A stretch of DNA of 64,000 nucleotides from an uncultured Bacteroides sp. (GCF_910585845.1 NZ_CAJUHF010000012.1:1-64000); one strand, 5' to 3'; shown: positions 16,689 to 25,463, numbered from the stretch's first letter. Made by a program: numbers and translations. Notes: generated from the letters alone by a model not told the origin.

Positions 16689-17848
16689 CAAAAAAAAAGG
16701 TTCTAATTGTTGCATCTGTCGTGTCTTTCATTGAGTGGTTTAATAAGGAGAATGTAGACTATATCAATAAAATAAAAAAATGTGAATTGCATATCGCTTG
16801 CAATTTCGATTATATGGAAGATACGGATGAAGGGCGTACCCGTGCATATATTCAAAAAATCTCCAGCGAGGGTGTTATTCTTCATAATATATGTTTTGTT
16901 CGTTCGCCATTTTGTAGTCAGAATTTGATGTGTTACAAACATTTAAAGCGTATCATTGATGAAAACAACTTTAACCTTATACATGTTCACACACCAACAG
17001 TTGGTATCCTTACAAGATTTGCAGCTCGGAATGCTCGAAAAAGAGGTACGATTGTAATGTATACCTGTCATGGCTTCCATTTTCATAAAGCTGCTCCTTG
17101 GAAGAATTGGATTATGTTCTACCCTATAGAACGTTTTATGTCCCGTTTTTGCGATTATATTGTGACTATTAATAAGGAGGATTATAATCGATCTAAGACT
17201 TTCTATGCTCCTTTTGTACATTATATTCCTGGAGTTGGTGTGGATATTAACCGTATCCATAAATGTAAGGTTGATCGCAGAGCATATAAGTGCAATCTTG
17301 GAGTGCCTGAGGATTGTATTTTGATACTATCTATTGGTGAAATGATTGAACGTAAGAATCATGAAGTTGTAATTCGTGCATTAGGGATGCTTCATGATTC
17401 TAAAATTTATTATGCGATATGTGGAAAAGGCCCTCTTAAAGAACACTTGGCATGTGTAGCTAAAACTTTAGGAATTGCAGAAAAGGTTAAATTCTTGGGT
17501 TTTCGTAAGGATATTCCAGAACTTTGTAATACTGCTGATATTAGTGCTTTCCCTTCTCGTATAGAGGGACTTGGACTTGCTGGTATAGAGGCTATGGCTG
17601 CTGGTGTACCTCTTATATCAAGTGACGTACATGGTATTCTTGATTATGTGATTGATGGTAAAACAGGATATACTTGTAAACCAAATGACATTGAAGGCTT
17701 TGCAAAAGCTATAGCAATTCTTGCTAATGATGAAAAGTTAAGGAATCAGATGGCAGCAAGTTGTTGGGAGGCAGTGGCTCCTTTCGAGATAGAAAATGCA
17801 CTTCATGAAATGTGGAAAATATATGATGAAATATTGGGGAAAACATAA
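16685..17848 (+). CDS. Glycosyltransferase family 4 (GT4)
   Basis: The 387-aa enzyme resembles EpsD/PglA-type transferases. The N-terminal domain contains NFNLIHVHTPTVGILTRFAA and YTCHGFHFHKAAPWKNW, a motif typical of the glycosyl_transf_4 N-terminal domain. The C-terminal domain has ILSIGEMIERKNHEVVIRAL, then AICGKGPLKEHL and the donor motif FPSRIEGLGLAGIEAMAAGV with the E-x7-E pair. It overlaps the upstream gene by 4 bp and shares TAATG with the next gene, so it is part of the same coupled run. The donor is likely a hexose or HexNAc nucleotide sugar, not further defined. Confidence 0.92.
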   Translation: MTKKKVLIVASVVSFIEWFNKENVDYINKIKKCELHIACNFDYMEDTDEGRTRAYIQKISSEGVILHNICFVRSPFCSQNLMCYKHLKRIIDENNFNLIHVHTPTVGILTRFAARNARKRGTIVMYTCHGFHFHKAAPWKNWIMFYPIERFMSRFCDYIVTINKEDYNRSKTFYAPFVHYIPGVGVDINRIHKCKVDRRAYKCNLGVPEDCILILSIGEMIERKNHEVVIRALGMLHDSKIYYAICGKGPLKEHLACVAKTLGIAEKVKFLGFRKDIPELCNTADISAFPSRIEGLGLAGIEAMAAGVPLISSDVHGILDYVIDGKTGYTCKPNDIEGFAKAIAILANDEKLRNQMAASCWEAVAPFEIENALHEMWKIYDEILGKT

Positions 17849-19062
17849 TGGTTGAAATAATTGATAAAAAAGATTGTTGTGGATGTACTGCTTGTGTATC
17901 TATATGTGTGAAAAAGGCCATTAGTATGGTGGAAGATGATGAAGGTTTTCTTTATCCTCAAGTAGATAAATCTCTTTGTAATGATTGTGGGGCATGTGAT
18001 AAAGTGTGTCCTGTTCGAAATCCTATTAAAGAAGTTCCCTTTAAACAAAGAGCTGTATTATTTCAGCATAATGATTCTATTATTCTCAATGAAAGTACAT
18101 CTGGAGGACTGTTTACAGCTATTGCTTCTTGGGTAATACAACATGAGGGAGTAGTGTTTGGGGCAGCTTATGATAGAAATTTGAACGTTCAGCATGTGGC
18201 AGTAAATAGTCTTAATGAATTGTCCAAATTTCGTAACTCAAAGTATGCGCAAAGTGAAATCGGTGATGCTTTTTTGCAAGTGCGTTGGTTATTGAAAGAA
18301 GGCAAATGGGTTTTGTTTAGTGGTACACCTTGTCAATTGGAAGGTTTACATAAATTCCTCCATAATCATGATTATGATAAGTTGATTAAAGTGAATGTAG
18401 TATGTCATTCTTGTCCATCTCCCAAAGTTTTTCGTAAATATATTGAAGCAGTAACAGAGAAAAAAGGCCGGTTGGCAAGTAACGTGAAATTTCGAGATAA
18501 AGTTTATGGATATAAATATTCTCAGTTGACGTTTTATGATCAGGATGGAAATGTATGGTATAAAGAAGGTATTGATACTGATATTATGTTGCGTGCATTT
18601 TTTAATAACTTGTCACCTAGACCCTCATGCTTTGCATGTGTGTCTAAAAAGCGATATGCTGTAACAGATTTTACTATATGGGACTGTTTTGATGTAGCAA
18701 AATTTAGTAAATTGCTTGATAATGATAAAGGTGTAACTCGTGCATTGATGCATACACCTAAAGCATGGACTATATGGGAAGAAATAAAAGATGATGGAAT
18801 ATCTGTTGAAATAGATGTAGATGATGCAGTTTCAGGTGTAAATGAGTTATGTAATTCTGTGAAAATGAATCCAGATAGGGCAGCTTTTTTTGTGGATTTA
18901 AATAGTATGCCGGCAACAGAATGCTTTCAAAAATGGTTTCCTGTGACAATTAGACACAGGGTTGAAAAGCGTATCAGATTGTGGAGTAATCGACTGGGTG
19001 TATATATGGTAGCTAAGAGGTTGTTTTGGTTGCTTCATGGTAAGGGTGACGTTAAAAGATAA
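17848..19062 (+). CDS. FrhB/FdhB-like protein with N-terminal 2[4Fe-4S] ferredoxin domain
   Basis: This 404-aa protein joins an N-terminal ferredoxin domain (CCGCTACVSICVKKAI and CNDCGACDKVCPVRNP, eight cysteines for two [4Fe-4S] clusters, residues 9-55) to a coenzyme F420 hydrogenase/dehydrogenase beta-subunit-like domain (STSGGLFTAIASWVIQ; FSGTPCQLEGLHKFL; CHSCPSPKVFRKYIE). Bacteroides do not make F420, so a flavin is the likelier cofactor. Such genes often sit beside polysaccharide pyruvyl transferase genes in capsule and exopolysaccharide loci, as here. The reaction is not established; a redox change on a sugar or on the pyruvyl donor pathway is inference. Confidence 0.88.
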   Translation: MVEIIDKKDCCGCTACVSICVKKAISMVEDDEGFLYPQVDKSLCNDCGACDKVCPVRNPIKEVPFKQRAVLFQHNDSIILNESTSGGLFTAIASWVIQHEGVVFGAAYDRNLNVQHVAVNSLNELSKFRNSKYAQSEIGDAFLQVRWLLKEGKWVLFSGTPCQLEGLHKFLHNHDYDKLIKVNVVCHSCPSPKVFRKYIEAVTEKKGRLASNVKFRDKVYGYKYSQLTFYDQDGNVWYKEGIDTDIMLRAFFNNLSPRPSCFACVSKKRYAVTDFTIWDCFDVAKFSKLLDNDKGVTRALMHTPKAWTIWEEIKDDGISVEIDVDDAVSGVNELCNSVKMNPDRAAFFVDLNSMPATECFQKWFPVTIRHRVEKRIRLWSNRLGVYMVAKRLFWLLHGKGDVKR

Positions 19063-19087
19063 AATGGAATAAATATTATATTGTTGT

Positions 19088-20266
19088 ATGAATAGGAAAA
19101 TAGGTTTGGCAATTACTACATACACGCATAATTACGGAAGTTTCCTACAGTCGTATGCGATGTTTGAAATGATAAAAAAACTTGGTTATATACCAGAGGT
19201 TATTAGTATAATCGGTGTTCAACATCAAATAGACGCGGCTCGCAGAAAATATTTTATGAGACGCATGTTTAATTTGAATGAACTACGTAGTTATTCCACG
19301 ATGTTGAAGGGTATTTTTATGCGCCATGTGAGCCGTTCTTTTGCTGAACAGCAGCGCGTGAGAGAAGCTGCTTTTAATCGGTTCCGAGATGAATATTTCA
19401 AATTTTCTCCTGTCGAAAATTCATGGGAAGAGATTGGAAAGATGTGTGAGGGGTATACTGCAGTGGTAGTAGGTAGTGATCAATTGTGGAGACCGGCTAA
19501 TATAGAGGGAAATTATTATACATTAAACTTTGTTCCTGATAATGTGAATAAGGTGGCATATGCTCCGAGCTTTGGCATCCCATTTTTACCTAAACAACAA
19601 GCTGAAAAGGCAAAACACTTTCTGCCTAGGTTTAATCATATTGCGGTTCGGGAAGAAAGAGGTGCGGAAATCATTATGGACTTGACTGGTATAGAGGTAC
19701 CTGTTGTTTGCGATCCTACGTTACTTTTTACAAAGGAAGAATGGGATAAAAATGTTGGCACTCGTATTATTAATGATGATTATATCTTATGTTATTTTTT
19801 AGGTGATAATGAACAATATTTGAAATTTGCAAAGCGTCTTAAGGAGTATTGGAATGTGAAATTGGTGGGCATAGTTCATATAGCAGGGTATAACAAGAAT
19901 ATCAAAACGTATATGGATGAGACTCCATTTGATATTAATCCGTTTCAGTTTCTTAATTTGATAAAGTTTGCAAAATGTATATTAACGGACTCATTTCATT
20001 GTAGTGTGTTTTCTATACATTTTGAAAAGGAATTTTTTGCATTCAAACGATTTAGTGATAAAGATACTATGTCGACTAATAATCGTCTTGCTACATTATT
20101 CAAGATGACTGAGATAGAGGGAAGGCTAATAGCTGGAACAGAAAATATAAATGATAAATTATTTACTCCAATTGATTATATGAGTGTCGGTAAAAACATT
20201 GAGAAGAATCGTGATTTCTCAATTTCCTATCTAATTAGTGCTTTGAAAAATGAAACTAGATTATAA
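19088..20266 (+). CDS. Polysaccharide pyruvyl transferase family protein
   Basis: CsaB/WcaK-family enzymes add a pyruvyl ketal from phosphoenolpyruvate to a sugar, giving the glycan an acidic group. The 392-aa protein shows the family landmarks: NYGSFLQSYAMFEMIKKLGY at the N-terminus, VVGSDQLWRP near 132-141, CDPTLLFTKEEW near 214 and the C-terminal TDSFHCSVFSIHF near 300, whose His and Ser/Asp bind the donor. It begins 25 bp after the FrhB-like gene and is probably co-expressed with it. A pyruvyl group would help give the zwitterionic or acidic character found in some Bacteroides capsules; the acceptor is unknown. Confidence 0.9.
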   Translation: MNRKIGLAITTYTHNYGSFLQSYAMFEMIKKLGYIPEVISIIGVQHQIDAARRKYFMRRMFNLNELRSYSTMLKGIFMRHVSRSFAEQQRVREAAFNRFRDEYFKFSPVENSWEEIGKMCEGYTAVVVGSDQLWRPANIEGNYYTLNFVPDNVNKVAYAPSFGIPFLPKQQAEKAKHFLPRFNHIAVREERGAEIIMDLTGIEVPVVCDPTLLFTKEEWDKNVGTRIINDDYILCYFLGDNEQYLKFAKRLKEYWNVKLVGIVHIAGYNKNIKTYMDETPFDINPFQFLNLIKFAKCILTDSFHCSVFSIHFEKEFFAFKRFSDKDTMSTNNRLATLFKMTEIEGRLIAGTENINDKLFTPIDYMSVGKNIEKNRDFSISYLISALKNETRL

Positions 20267-20293
20267 TAATGGCTTATTCTATTTGAAATAAAT

Positions 20294-20389
20294 ATGAAAG
20301 ATTTATCTTTGGGATTATCAAGTGGCATTTATGAATCTATTTATTCAAAGCAGATAGATAATTTGGAGAGAAATATAATGCAAGGCTAA
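20294..20389 (+). other. 31-codon reading frame, doubtful
   Basis: A short frame beginning MKDLSLGLSSGIYESIYSKQ lies between the pyruvyl transferase and the initiating transferase genes. It is same-strand and amphipathic but has no recognisable domain. It may be a small protein or the remains of a deleted gene at a capsule cassette border, where the GC-richer, conserved 3' genes begin. Confidence 0.2.
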
Positions 20390-20417
20390 TAAAAATTGAT
20401 TAAGAAATCACTATCAC

Positions 20418-21008
20418 ATGTTTTTCAAATCTCTTTTTGACCGAATGGCTTCTCTATTCGGTTTGCTCTTTTTGTCTCCTATCTTATTGGTTGTAGCCAT
20501 TTTGATCCGTGTGAAAATGCCGGGTGGTCCTGTTATCTTTAAGCAAAAGAGGGTGGGGCAGCATGGAAAGTTGTTTACGATGTACAAGTTCCGTTCGATG
20601 ACGGTCGGCCATTCAGGAAGTTCCGTTTCGGTGAAGGGAGAAAGCCGAATTACTCCACTTGGAGCAAAGTTGCGGAAATATAAGTTGGATGAATTACCGG
20701 AGTTGTGGAATGTGCTGATAGGAGATATGAGTTTCGTAGGTCCTCGTCCGGATGTTCCGGGATATGCGGACAAACTGGAGGGGGACGATAGAAGAATGTT
20801 ATTGTTAAAGCCTGGTATAACCGGACCGGCAAGTCTGAAATATCGGAACGAAGAAGAACTATTAGCAGAACAGGAAAATCCTCAGAAATATAATGATGAG
20901 GTGCTTTTTCCTGATAAGGTGCGGATTAATATAGAATATCTGGATCATTGGTCGTTTTGGAATGATATCAAAATCATCGTTTATACAGTGCTTGGAAAGG
21001 ATCTCTAA
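20418..21008 (+). CDS. Initiating undecaprenyl-phosphate sugar phosphotransferase (WcfS/PglC-like)
   Basis: This short-form polyprenyl-phosphate phosphoglycosyl transferase (196 aa) attaches the first sugar-phosphate of the repeat unit to undecaprenyl phosphate. It has one N-terminal re-entrant membrane helix (ASLFGLLFLSPILLVVAILI), the basic GPVIFKQKRVGQHGKLFTMY segment, the catalytic Asp-Glu pair in KLDELPELWNVL and the FVGPRPDVPGY motif. Its neighbour is a WcfR-like aminotransferase, the same pairing as at the end of the B. fragilis polysaccharide A locus, where the first sugar is AATGal. By analogy this enzyme probably uses a UDP-4-amino-4,6-dideoxy sugar. It is GC-richer than the genes before it. 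Confidence 0.92.
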   Translation: MFFKSLFDRMASLFGLLFLSPILLVVAILIRVKMPGGPVIFKQKRVGQHGKLFTMYKFRSMTVGHSGSSVSVKGESRITPLGAKLRKYKLDELPELWNVLIGDMSFVGPRPDVPGYADKLEGDDRRMLLLKPGITGPASLKYRNEEELLAEQENPQKYNDEVLFPDKVRINIEYLDHWSFWNDIKIIVYTVLGKDL

Positions 21009-21079
21009 GGTTCTTTCCTTTCTTTTTGTTCCTCATTACGTGAGGAGGTCGAATCATTTAGAATAATCACATATATCTT

Positions 21080-22330
21080 ATGGAGAAACAAATTTATCTC
21101 TGCCTCGCCCACATGAGCGAAGGCGGATTTGAACAGCAATATGTCAAGGAGGCATTTGATACGAATTGGGTAGTGCCTTTGGGTCCTAACGTGAATGCTT
21201 TCGAGGAGGACTTGAAACAGTTTACGGGCGGTACGCATGAAGTGGTAGCATTGAGTGCAGGTACGGCAGCGGTACACTTGGCTTTGATCGCCTGCGGCGT
21301 CGGTCCGGGAGATGAAGTGCTGGTACAGAGCTTTACTTTCTGTGCCTCTTCGCATCCCATTACCTATTTGGGTGCCCAACCTGTGTTCGTAGGTTCTGAG
21401 CCGGAGACCTGGAACATGGATCCGGTACTGTTGGAAGAGGCGATAAAAGACCGCATTGCCCAGACGGGAAAGAAGCCGAAGGCGATTGTTCCGGTAGCCC
21501 TCTACGGTATGCCCTACGATTGCGAACGGATCATGGAGATTGCCAACCGCTATGATATTCCCGTGGTGGAGGATGCTGCGGAGGGTTTTGGTTCTAAGTT
21601 TGCTGGACGGGTGTTGGGTACTTTCGGTAAGTTCGGTGTGCTGAGCTTTAACGGTAACAAGATGATTACGACTTCGGGTGGTGGTGCCCTGATTTGCCGG
21701 AACGCGGAGGACAAGAATACGATCATGTGGTATGCCACGCAGGCCCGTGACGCTTATCCTTATTACCAGCATACGGCTATCGGTTATAACTATCGCATGA
21801 GTAATATCTGTGCGGGTATCGGTCGCGGACAGATGACTGTGGCGCAGGCTCATATTGACCATCACAAGCACGTGCAGGCTCTTTATGAGGAATTGCTGAA
21901 AGACGTGAGGGGCGTACATGTCCATCGGCAACCTGCCGATCCGCGTTATGATTCCAATTTTTGGCTTTGTACGGCTACGCTGGATGCTGACGTGAAGGTG
22001 CAAGGTCAGGAACATGCGTATAAGGAGGTTATAAAGAGTGCTGTGGGTGGTGCTGCCGGTGTGATCAAGGCGGTGGATAGTGCCACGACTGACTGCCAGC
22101 CCAATGATAATGTGGAGGCTTTGCGTGTGTTTATGTCTGCTAATCGTATCGAGACCCGTCCTGTGTGGAAGCCTATGCACAAGCAGCCGGTATATGCTGA
22201 TGCGGCGGTTTATACTAACGGGGTAGAGGAGGAGATTTTCAAAGTCGGTTTCTGTCTTCCCGCAGGTCCTTGGGTGACTGATGAAGATGTGAAACGTATT
22301 GTGGAGAAGATAAAGGAAGCCATTCTTTAA
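21080..22330 (+). CDS. DegT/DnrJ/EryC1/StrS aminotransferase (WcfR-like)
   Basis: This PLP-dependent enzyme of 416 aa puts an amino group at C4 of a UDP-4-keto-6-deoxy sugar in the cytosol. Landmarks are NWVVPLGPNVNAFEEDLKQF at the N-terminus, ALSAGTAAVHLAL near 56-68, VVEDAAEGFGSKF around 165-180, and FGVLSFNGNKMITTSGGGAL with the PLP-binding Lys in NGNKMI. The last gene of the locus, it partners the initiating transferase. In B. fragilis the 4-keto substrate comes from a UDP-GlcNAc 4,6-dehydratase encoded outside the capsule locus. No dehydratase gene is present here either. A long open frame on the opposite strand is a codon-use artefact. Confidence 0.93.
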   Translation: MEKQIYLCLAHMSEGGFEQQYVKEAFDTNWVVPLGPNVNAFEEDLKQFTGGTHEVVALSAGTAAVHLALIACGVGPGDEVLVQSFTFCASSHPITYLGAQPVFVGSEPETWNMDPVLLEEAIKDRIAQTGKKPKAIVPVALYGMPYDCERIMEIANRYDIPVVEDAAEGFGSKFAGRVLGTFGKFGVLSFNGNKMITTSGGGALICRNAEDKNTIMWYATQARDAYPYYQHTAIGYNYRMSNICAGIGRGQMTVAQAHIDHHKHVQALYEELLKDVRGVHVHRQPADPRYDSNFWLCTATLDADVKVQGQEHAYKEVIKSAVGGAAGVIKAVDSATTDCQPNDNVEALRVFMSANRIETRPVWKPMHKQPVYADAAVYTNGVEEEIFKVGFCLPAGPWVTDEDVKRIVEKIKEAIL

Positions 22331-22363
22331 ATACACTTCATTTAATACATTTATATAAAACGG

Positions 22364-22424
22364 AAGCCTTCCCCCTGTCGCATGACGGTGATACCGGTTG
22401 TGTGGCAGGGGGAAGGCTTTTTTT
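22364..22424 (+). terminator. Rho-independent terminator closing the capsule operon
   Basis: A perfect 14-bp stem (AAGCCTTCCCCCTG at 22364-22377 with its complement at 22406-22419) encloses a 28-nt loop and runs into seven T residues. It lies 33 bp after the aminotransferase stop codon and is by far the strongest terminator in the window, as expected at the end of an antiterminated operon. Confidence 0.9.
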
Positions 22425-22442
22425 AGGAGTATGATATGGTAG

Positions 22443-22473
22443 TTGTGAAGTATAGAAATAATTCTTATATTTG
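22443..22473 (+). promoter_or_regulatory. Promoter for the Rpn-family gene
   Basis: A perfect Bacteroides -7 element TATATTTG lies at 22466-22473, with TTGT at 22443-22446 as a partial match to the -33 TTTG, 19 bp apart. It is just past the capsule terminator and would give a leader of about 130 nt before the Rpn-family start at 22609. Confidence 0.55.
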
Positions 22474-22608
22474 CAACAATCTAACTATCAGCGGGTGTTC
22501 TCTTATCCGAATATCTCCTTATTTGGGTGAATGATTTAAGTTGCAGGACTGTCGGTTGGAAGATAGATAAACTGTAGTTATTTTAAATAAAATAATAGAA
22601 TAAAAATT

Positions 22609-23622
22609 ATGTGTTCACAGGGATTAATAGATAGGTATATCAATTTTTATACTGATTTTGCATTCAAGAAGTTGTTCGGTACGGAGATGAACAAGGATCT
22701 TCTGATCAGTTTCCTCAATGCCTTGTTGCATGGGCGTGAAAATATATCGGACATCACTTATCTGAATGCCGAACATCTGGGTACCCAAGAGTATGATCGC
22801 CGCGCTGTATTTGATGTGTATTGCAAGAATGAGAGCGGTGAAATGTTCGTGGTGGAGATGCAAAAGGGTGAGCAGCAGTTTTTCAAGGACCGCAGTATCT
22901 ATTATTCCACTTTCGCGATCCGTGAACAGGCTCCACGCGGAATCTGGAATTATGAACTTAAGGGTGTATATACTATCGGTATTCTAAATTTCTGCCTTCC
23001 CGGCATGGAGCATACGGACGATTTCTATCATGAGATAAAGTTGATGGATATCGATACGAAGTCTGTGTTTTATGATAAGCTGACGTTTATTTATCTGGAG
23101 ATGCCCAAGTTCACCAAGACGGAATCGGAACTTGTGACTTTGTTTGACAAATGGCTTTTTGCTATCCGTAATTTGGCTTCTTTGATGGAACGTCCCCAGG
23201 TGTTGCAGGACAAGGTTTTCGGGCACTTGTTTGAGGTGGCGGAGATAGCCAAATTCAACCGTAAGGAGAGATATGAATATGAGGAGAGCTTGAAAAATTA
23301 CCGGGATTGGTTCAGTGTGATGGAGACGGCAGAGATAAGAGGACTTGAAAAAGGGATGAAAAAGGGTATCGAGCAAGGTCTTCAACAAGGTCTTCAACAA
23401 GGTATCGAACAAGGTCTCCAACAAGGCATTGAGCAAGGTCTCCAACAAGGCATCGAGCAAGGTCTCCAACAAGGCATTGAGCAAGGTATCGAACAAGGTG
23501 TTGAGCAAGGACGTTCGGAGGAAAAGATGGGGAATGCCAGTAACTTGAAAAAACTGGGGGTACCAGTTGAAGTTATTTCACAAGCTACGGGACTTTCTAA
23601 AGAAGTGATTGAAAAACTCTAA
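22609..23622 (+). CDS. Rpn family recombination-promoting nuclease/putative transposase (PD-(D/E)XK)
   Basis: The protein (337 aa) matches the PD-(D/E)XK nuclease-family transposases (PF12784/Rpn). The N-terminus has LIDRYINFYTDFAFKKLFGT and LLISFLNALLHG. The nuclease core is at about 65-85 (RAVFDVYCKNESGEMFVVEM, giving D...ExQ with the following QKGEQ). Residues 253-300 are a run of 12 tetrapeptides (GIEQ, GLQQ and one GVEQ), then a short C-terminal helix ending in LSKEVIEKL. Rpn proteins promote RecA-independent recombination and some restrict phage. It is monocistronic, between the capsule terminator and a convergent phosphoesterase gene. Confidence 0.88.
   Translation: MCSQGLIDRYINFYTDFAFKKLFGTEMNKDLLISFLNALLHGRENISDITYLNAEHLGTQEYDRRAVFDVYCKNESGEMFVVEMQKGEQQFFKDRSIYYSTFAIREQAPRGIWNYELKGVYTIGILNFCLPGMEHTDDFYHEIKLMDIDTKSVFYDKLTFIYLEMPKFTKTESELVTLFDKWLFAIRNLASLMERPQVLQDKVFGHLFEVAEIAKFNRKERYEYEESLKNYRDWFSVMETAEIRGLEKGMKKGIEQGLQQGLQQGIEQGLQQGIEQGLQQGIEQGLQQGIEQGIEQGVEQGRSEEKMGNASNLKKLGVPVEVISQATGLSKEVIEKL
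23365..23508 (+). repeat. In-frame 12-bp tandem repeat coding Gly-x-x-Gln units
   Basis: Twelve consecutive 12-bp units encode GIEQ, GLQQ or GVEQ. Part of the tract shows a 24-bp higher-order pattern (GIEQ-GLQQ), a sign of expansion by slippage or unequal exchange. Units differ mainly at third positions (ATC/ATT, CTC/CTT). Copy number can change without breaking the frame, so repeat length may vary between strains. Confidence 0.9.
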
Positions 23623-23684
23623 CTTACTTGATGCCTTGCAATATCTTGATATAAGCATATGATATGCGATATTTTATATAGAAA

Positions 23685-24848
23685 TCACCTGCGTAGGGTT
23701 AGTACCGTGATTTCCGGCCATGCCCCAAAGCGGAAGGGTAGACCTACGTAACCGATACCGATATTGACATATAGCCCCCTGTTGCCCTCTGTGTAGAGCC
23801 CTCCCCATTCGGGATATATCAGTGAAGCAAGCGAATAGCCCAGTATGATGCTCTGCATAGCATGCGTATGTCCTGCCAGCATCAGTTCAATGTCTGTAGT
23901 CGGCAATACTTCCCGCCTCCAGTGTGTGGGGTTGTGGCTCAGGAGGATGCGGAACATGCCCTCGGTGCCTTCTGTCGCTTTCGTCAGGTCGGCGAATTGT
24001 GAGAAGGGAGGTTCGCCATCGTTTTCTACACCAATTAGAGCAATGCTGTCCCCTTGATGATGTAGTATGGCATGGTCGTTGTTCAGTAGTCTCCAGTCCA
24101 TAGATGCTTCTTCGTGGAGTAGTCGTTTCAAATTAGCGGTCTGCTCCTTGGGATCTTTCCAATGGTAATAGCTACCATAGTCGTGATTGCCCAAGACGGA
24201 ATACACTCCATTGCGGGCATACAGACGAGACAAGATGGGTTGGAACCCGTTTAGTTCGCAACTGCGCTGGTTGACCAGGTCGCCGGTGAAGACAACCAGA
24301 TCGGGATGTTGCTCGTTGACCAGTTCTACCAGTTTTTCTATGGAAGCCGGGTCTTCGGTCCAACTGCCGATATGTATGTCAGACAGTTGCACAATGCGGT
24401 ATCCATCGAAGCCTTGGGGCAGGTGGGGATGATGGAACTCGACTTCCTTGACTTCGAAACGGTTGATGCCGAACAATGTACCATAAAGGATGGAAAAGAA
24501 AACCACCGCGCCTACGGTTAACCCGGTAACCGTGAAGGGCAGACGGCACCAATGCAGAAGGCGATGGAATAACACTCCTATTAATGAAAAAAGCATGAAT
24601 AGAGTCTTGGGTATGGCAAACAGGAAGACGCCGACAGTTAGTTTCCCAATGGCGTAGGCGTGGTGTGCCATAATGTTCTCACCGCTGGTGCATAACAAGA
24701 TGCAATAGCCGGTTGCCAGTAGGAGGGTAGGCAACCAGTAGGCGATGCGGAGCCGGATATTCCGGGTTTTGTGCAGGACATGCACATAGTAGATATACGT
24801 ATCGGGAACGACTAAAAAAAGGAGGAGGAGTAAAACTAATCTGTACAT
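23685..24848 (-). CDS. Membrane-anchored metallophosphoesterase (YkuE/calcineurin-like)
   Basis: The 387-aa protein has about four N-terminal membrane helices (residues 1-130) followed by a metallophosphoesterase domain. Metal-binding motifs are complete: QLSDIHIGS near 155, VVFTGDLVNQRS near 186, VLGNHDYGSY near 218, then LLSHNPTHW and AGHTHAMQ near the C-terminus. It would hydrolyse a phosphomonoester or diester near the membrane; the substrate is unknown. Its start overlaps the end of the upstream 208-aa membrane protein gene by 13 bp, making it the third gene of the sigma-factor operon. It converges on the Rpn-family gene. Confidence 0.9.
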   Translation of the reverse strand: MYRLVLLLLLFLVVPDTYIYYVHVLHKTRNIRLRIAYWLPTLLLATGYCILLCTSGENIMAHHAYAIGKLTVGVFLFAIPKTLFMLFSLIGVLFHRLLHWCRLPFTVTGLTVGAVVFFSILYGTLFGINRFEVKEVEFHHPHLPQGFDGYRIVQLSDIHIGSWTEDPASIEKLVELVNEQHPDLVVFTGDLVNQRSCELNGFQPILSRLYARNGVYSVLGNHDYGSYYHWKDPKEQTANLKRLLHEEASMDWRLLNNDHAILHHQGDSIALIGVENDGEPPFSQFADLTKATEGTEGMFRILLSHNPTHWRREVLPTTDIELMLAGHTHAMQSIILGYSLASLIYPEWGGLYTEGNRGLYVNIGIGYVGLPFRFGAWPEITVLTLRR

Positions 24849-25462
24849 ATCTGTTTTAGTTCTTCAATGTTTTTTCTTGCGTTATTGATATTTTTGTAGA
24901 CCACTTTCTTGTAGAACAAGTAGATGACAGCGACGTCGAATACGATGAAGACCAAGATTAGTACGGTTTGGATTTTCCAGTCCGCCCTATAGTACCCCAT
25001 CACCCAATAGTTGAGTACATTGAACAGTATCGCCCATATCGAGGTGGCAATGATCTCATACTTGGTCCATCGGCGGAAGTTCTCCATACGTTTACTGACA
25101 ACGGCTATCGGCATCTCGTCTATCCGGGTATCCATCATCCACCGATAGGTTCTGTAATCCCACCAGATGCCCGCCAGTATGCTGACACAGAGGAAAACCA
25201 CAAATGTGTTGATTTTAGGTTGCCATTCTGCACTGATATGAAAGACGGACGGTATCAGCCAAATGGTCAGGAGTAGTGTCAGTCCTACTATTCCGATGCT
25301 CAAAGAGAGGCGTTGCAGGCTACTGAGGCGTCCTATGCTTTTCTGTGCATCCGCTTTATGGGTGGCAATCATCTTCGCAATCTGCGTTTCGTCAGTCAGT
25401 TTTTTCCGCTTCAGATGTTCGTCCAGGGTGTTCCAGCTCTTCTTCAGTTCATCCAGTTCCAT
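24836..25462 (-). CDS. Membrane protein encoded with an ECF sigma factor, possible anti-sigma factor
   Basis: I do not recognise a named domain. The 208-aa protein has a soluble, charged N-terminal part of about 45 residues (MELDELKKSWNTLDEHLKRK), then about four membrane helices (starts near 50, 80, 135 and 165), and ends in a cytosolic helix (NINNARKNIEELKQI). A short cytosolic N-terminus before membrane spans, directly after a sigma-factor gene (1 bp between stop and start), fits an anti-sigma or sigma-modulating protein, but the zinc anti-sigma motif HxxxCxxC is absent. The role is inferred from position. Confidence 0.6.
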   Translation of the reverse strand: MELDELKKSWNTLDEHLKRKKLTDETQIAKMIATHKADAQKSIGRLSSLQRLSLSIGIVGLTLLLTIWLIPSVFHISAEWQPKINTFVVFLCVSILAGIWWDYRTYRWMMDTRIDEMPIAVVSKRMENFRRWTKYEIIATSIWAILFNVLNYWVMGYYRADWKIQTVLILVFIVFDVAVIYLFYKKVVYKNINNARKNIEELKQICTD

Positions 25463-25463
25463 A

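Noticed and set aside
21005..22336. A 443-codon open frame on the minus strand opposite the aminotransferase gene
   Set aside because: Its residues are a mirror of the sense codons (His-, Arg- and Thr-rich, no domain), and the sense strand encodes a complete DegT-family enzyme.
23365..23508. CRISPR-like regular repeats
   Set aside because: Units are 12 bp, contiguous, without spacers, and in frame in a protein gene.
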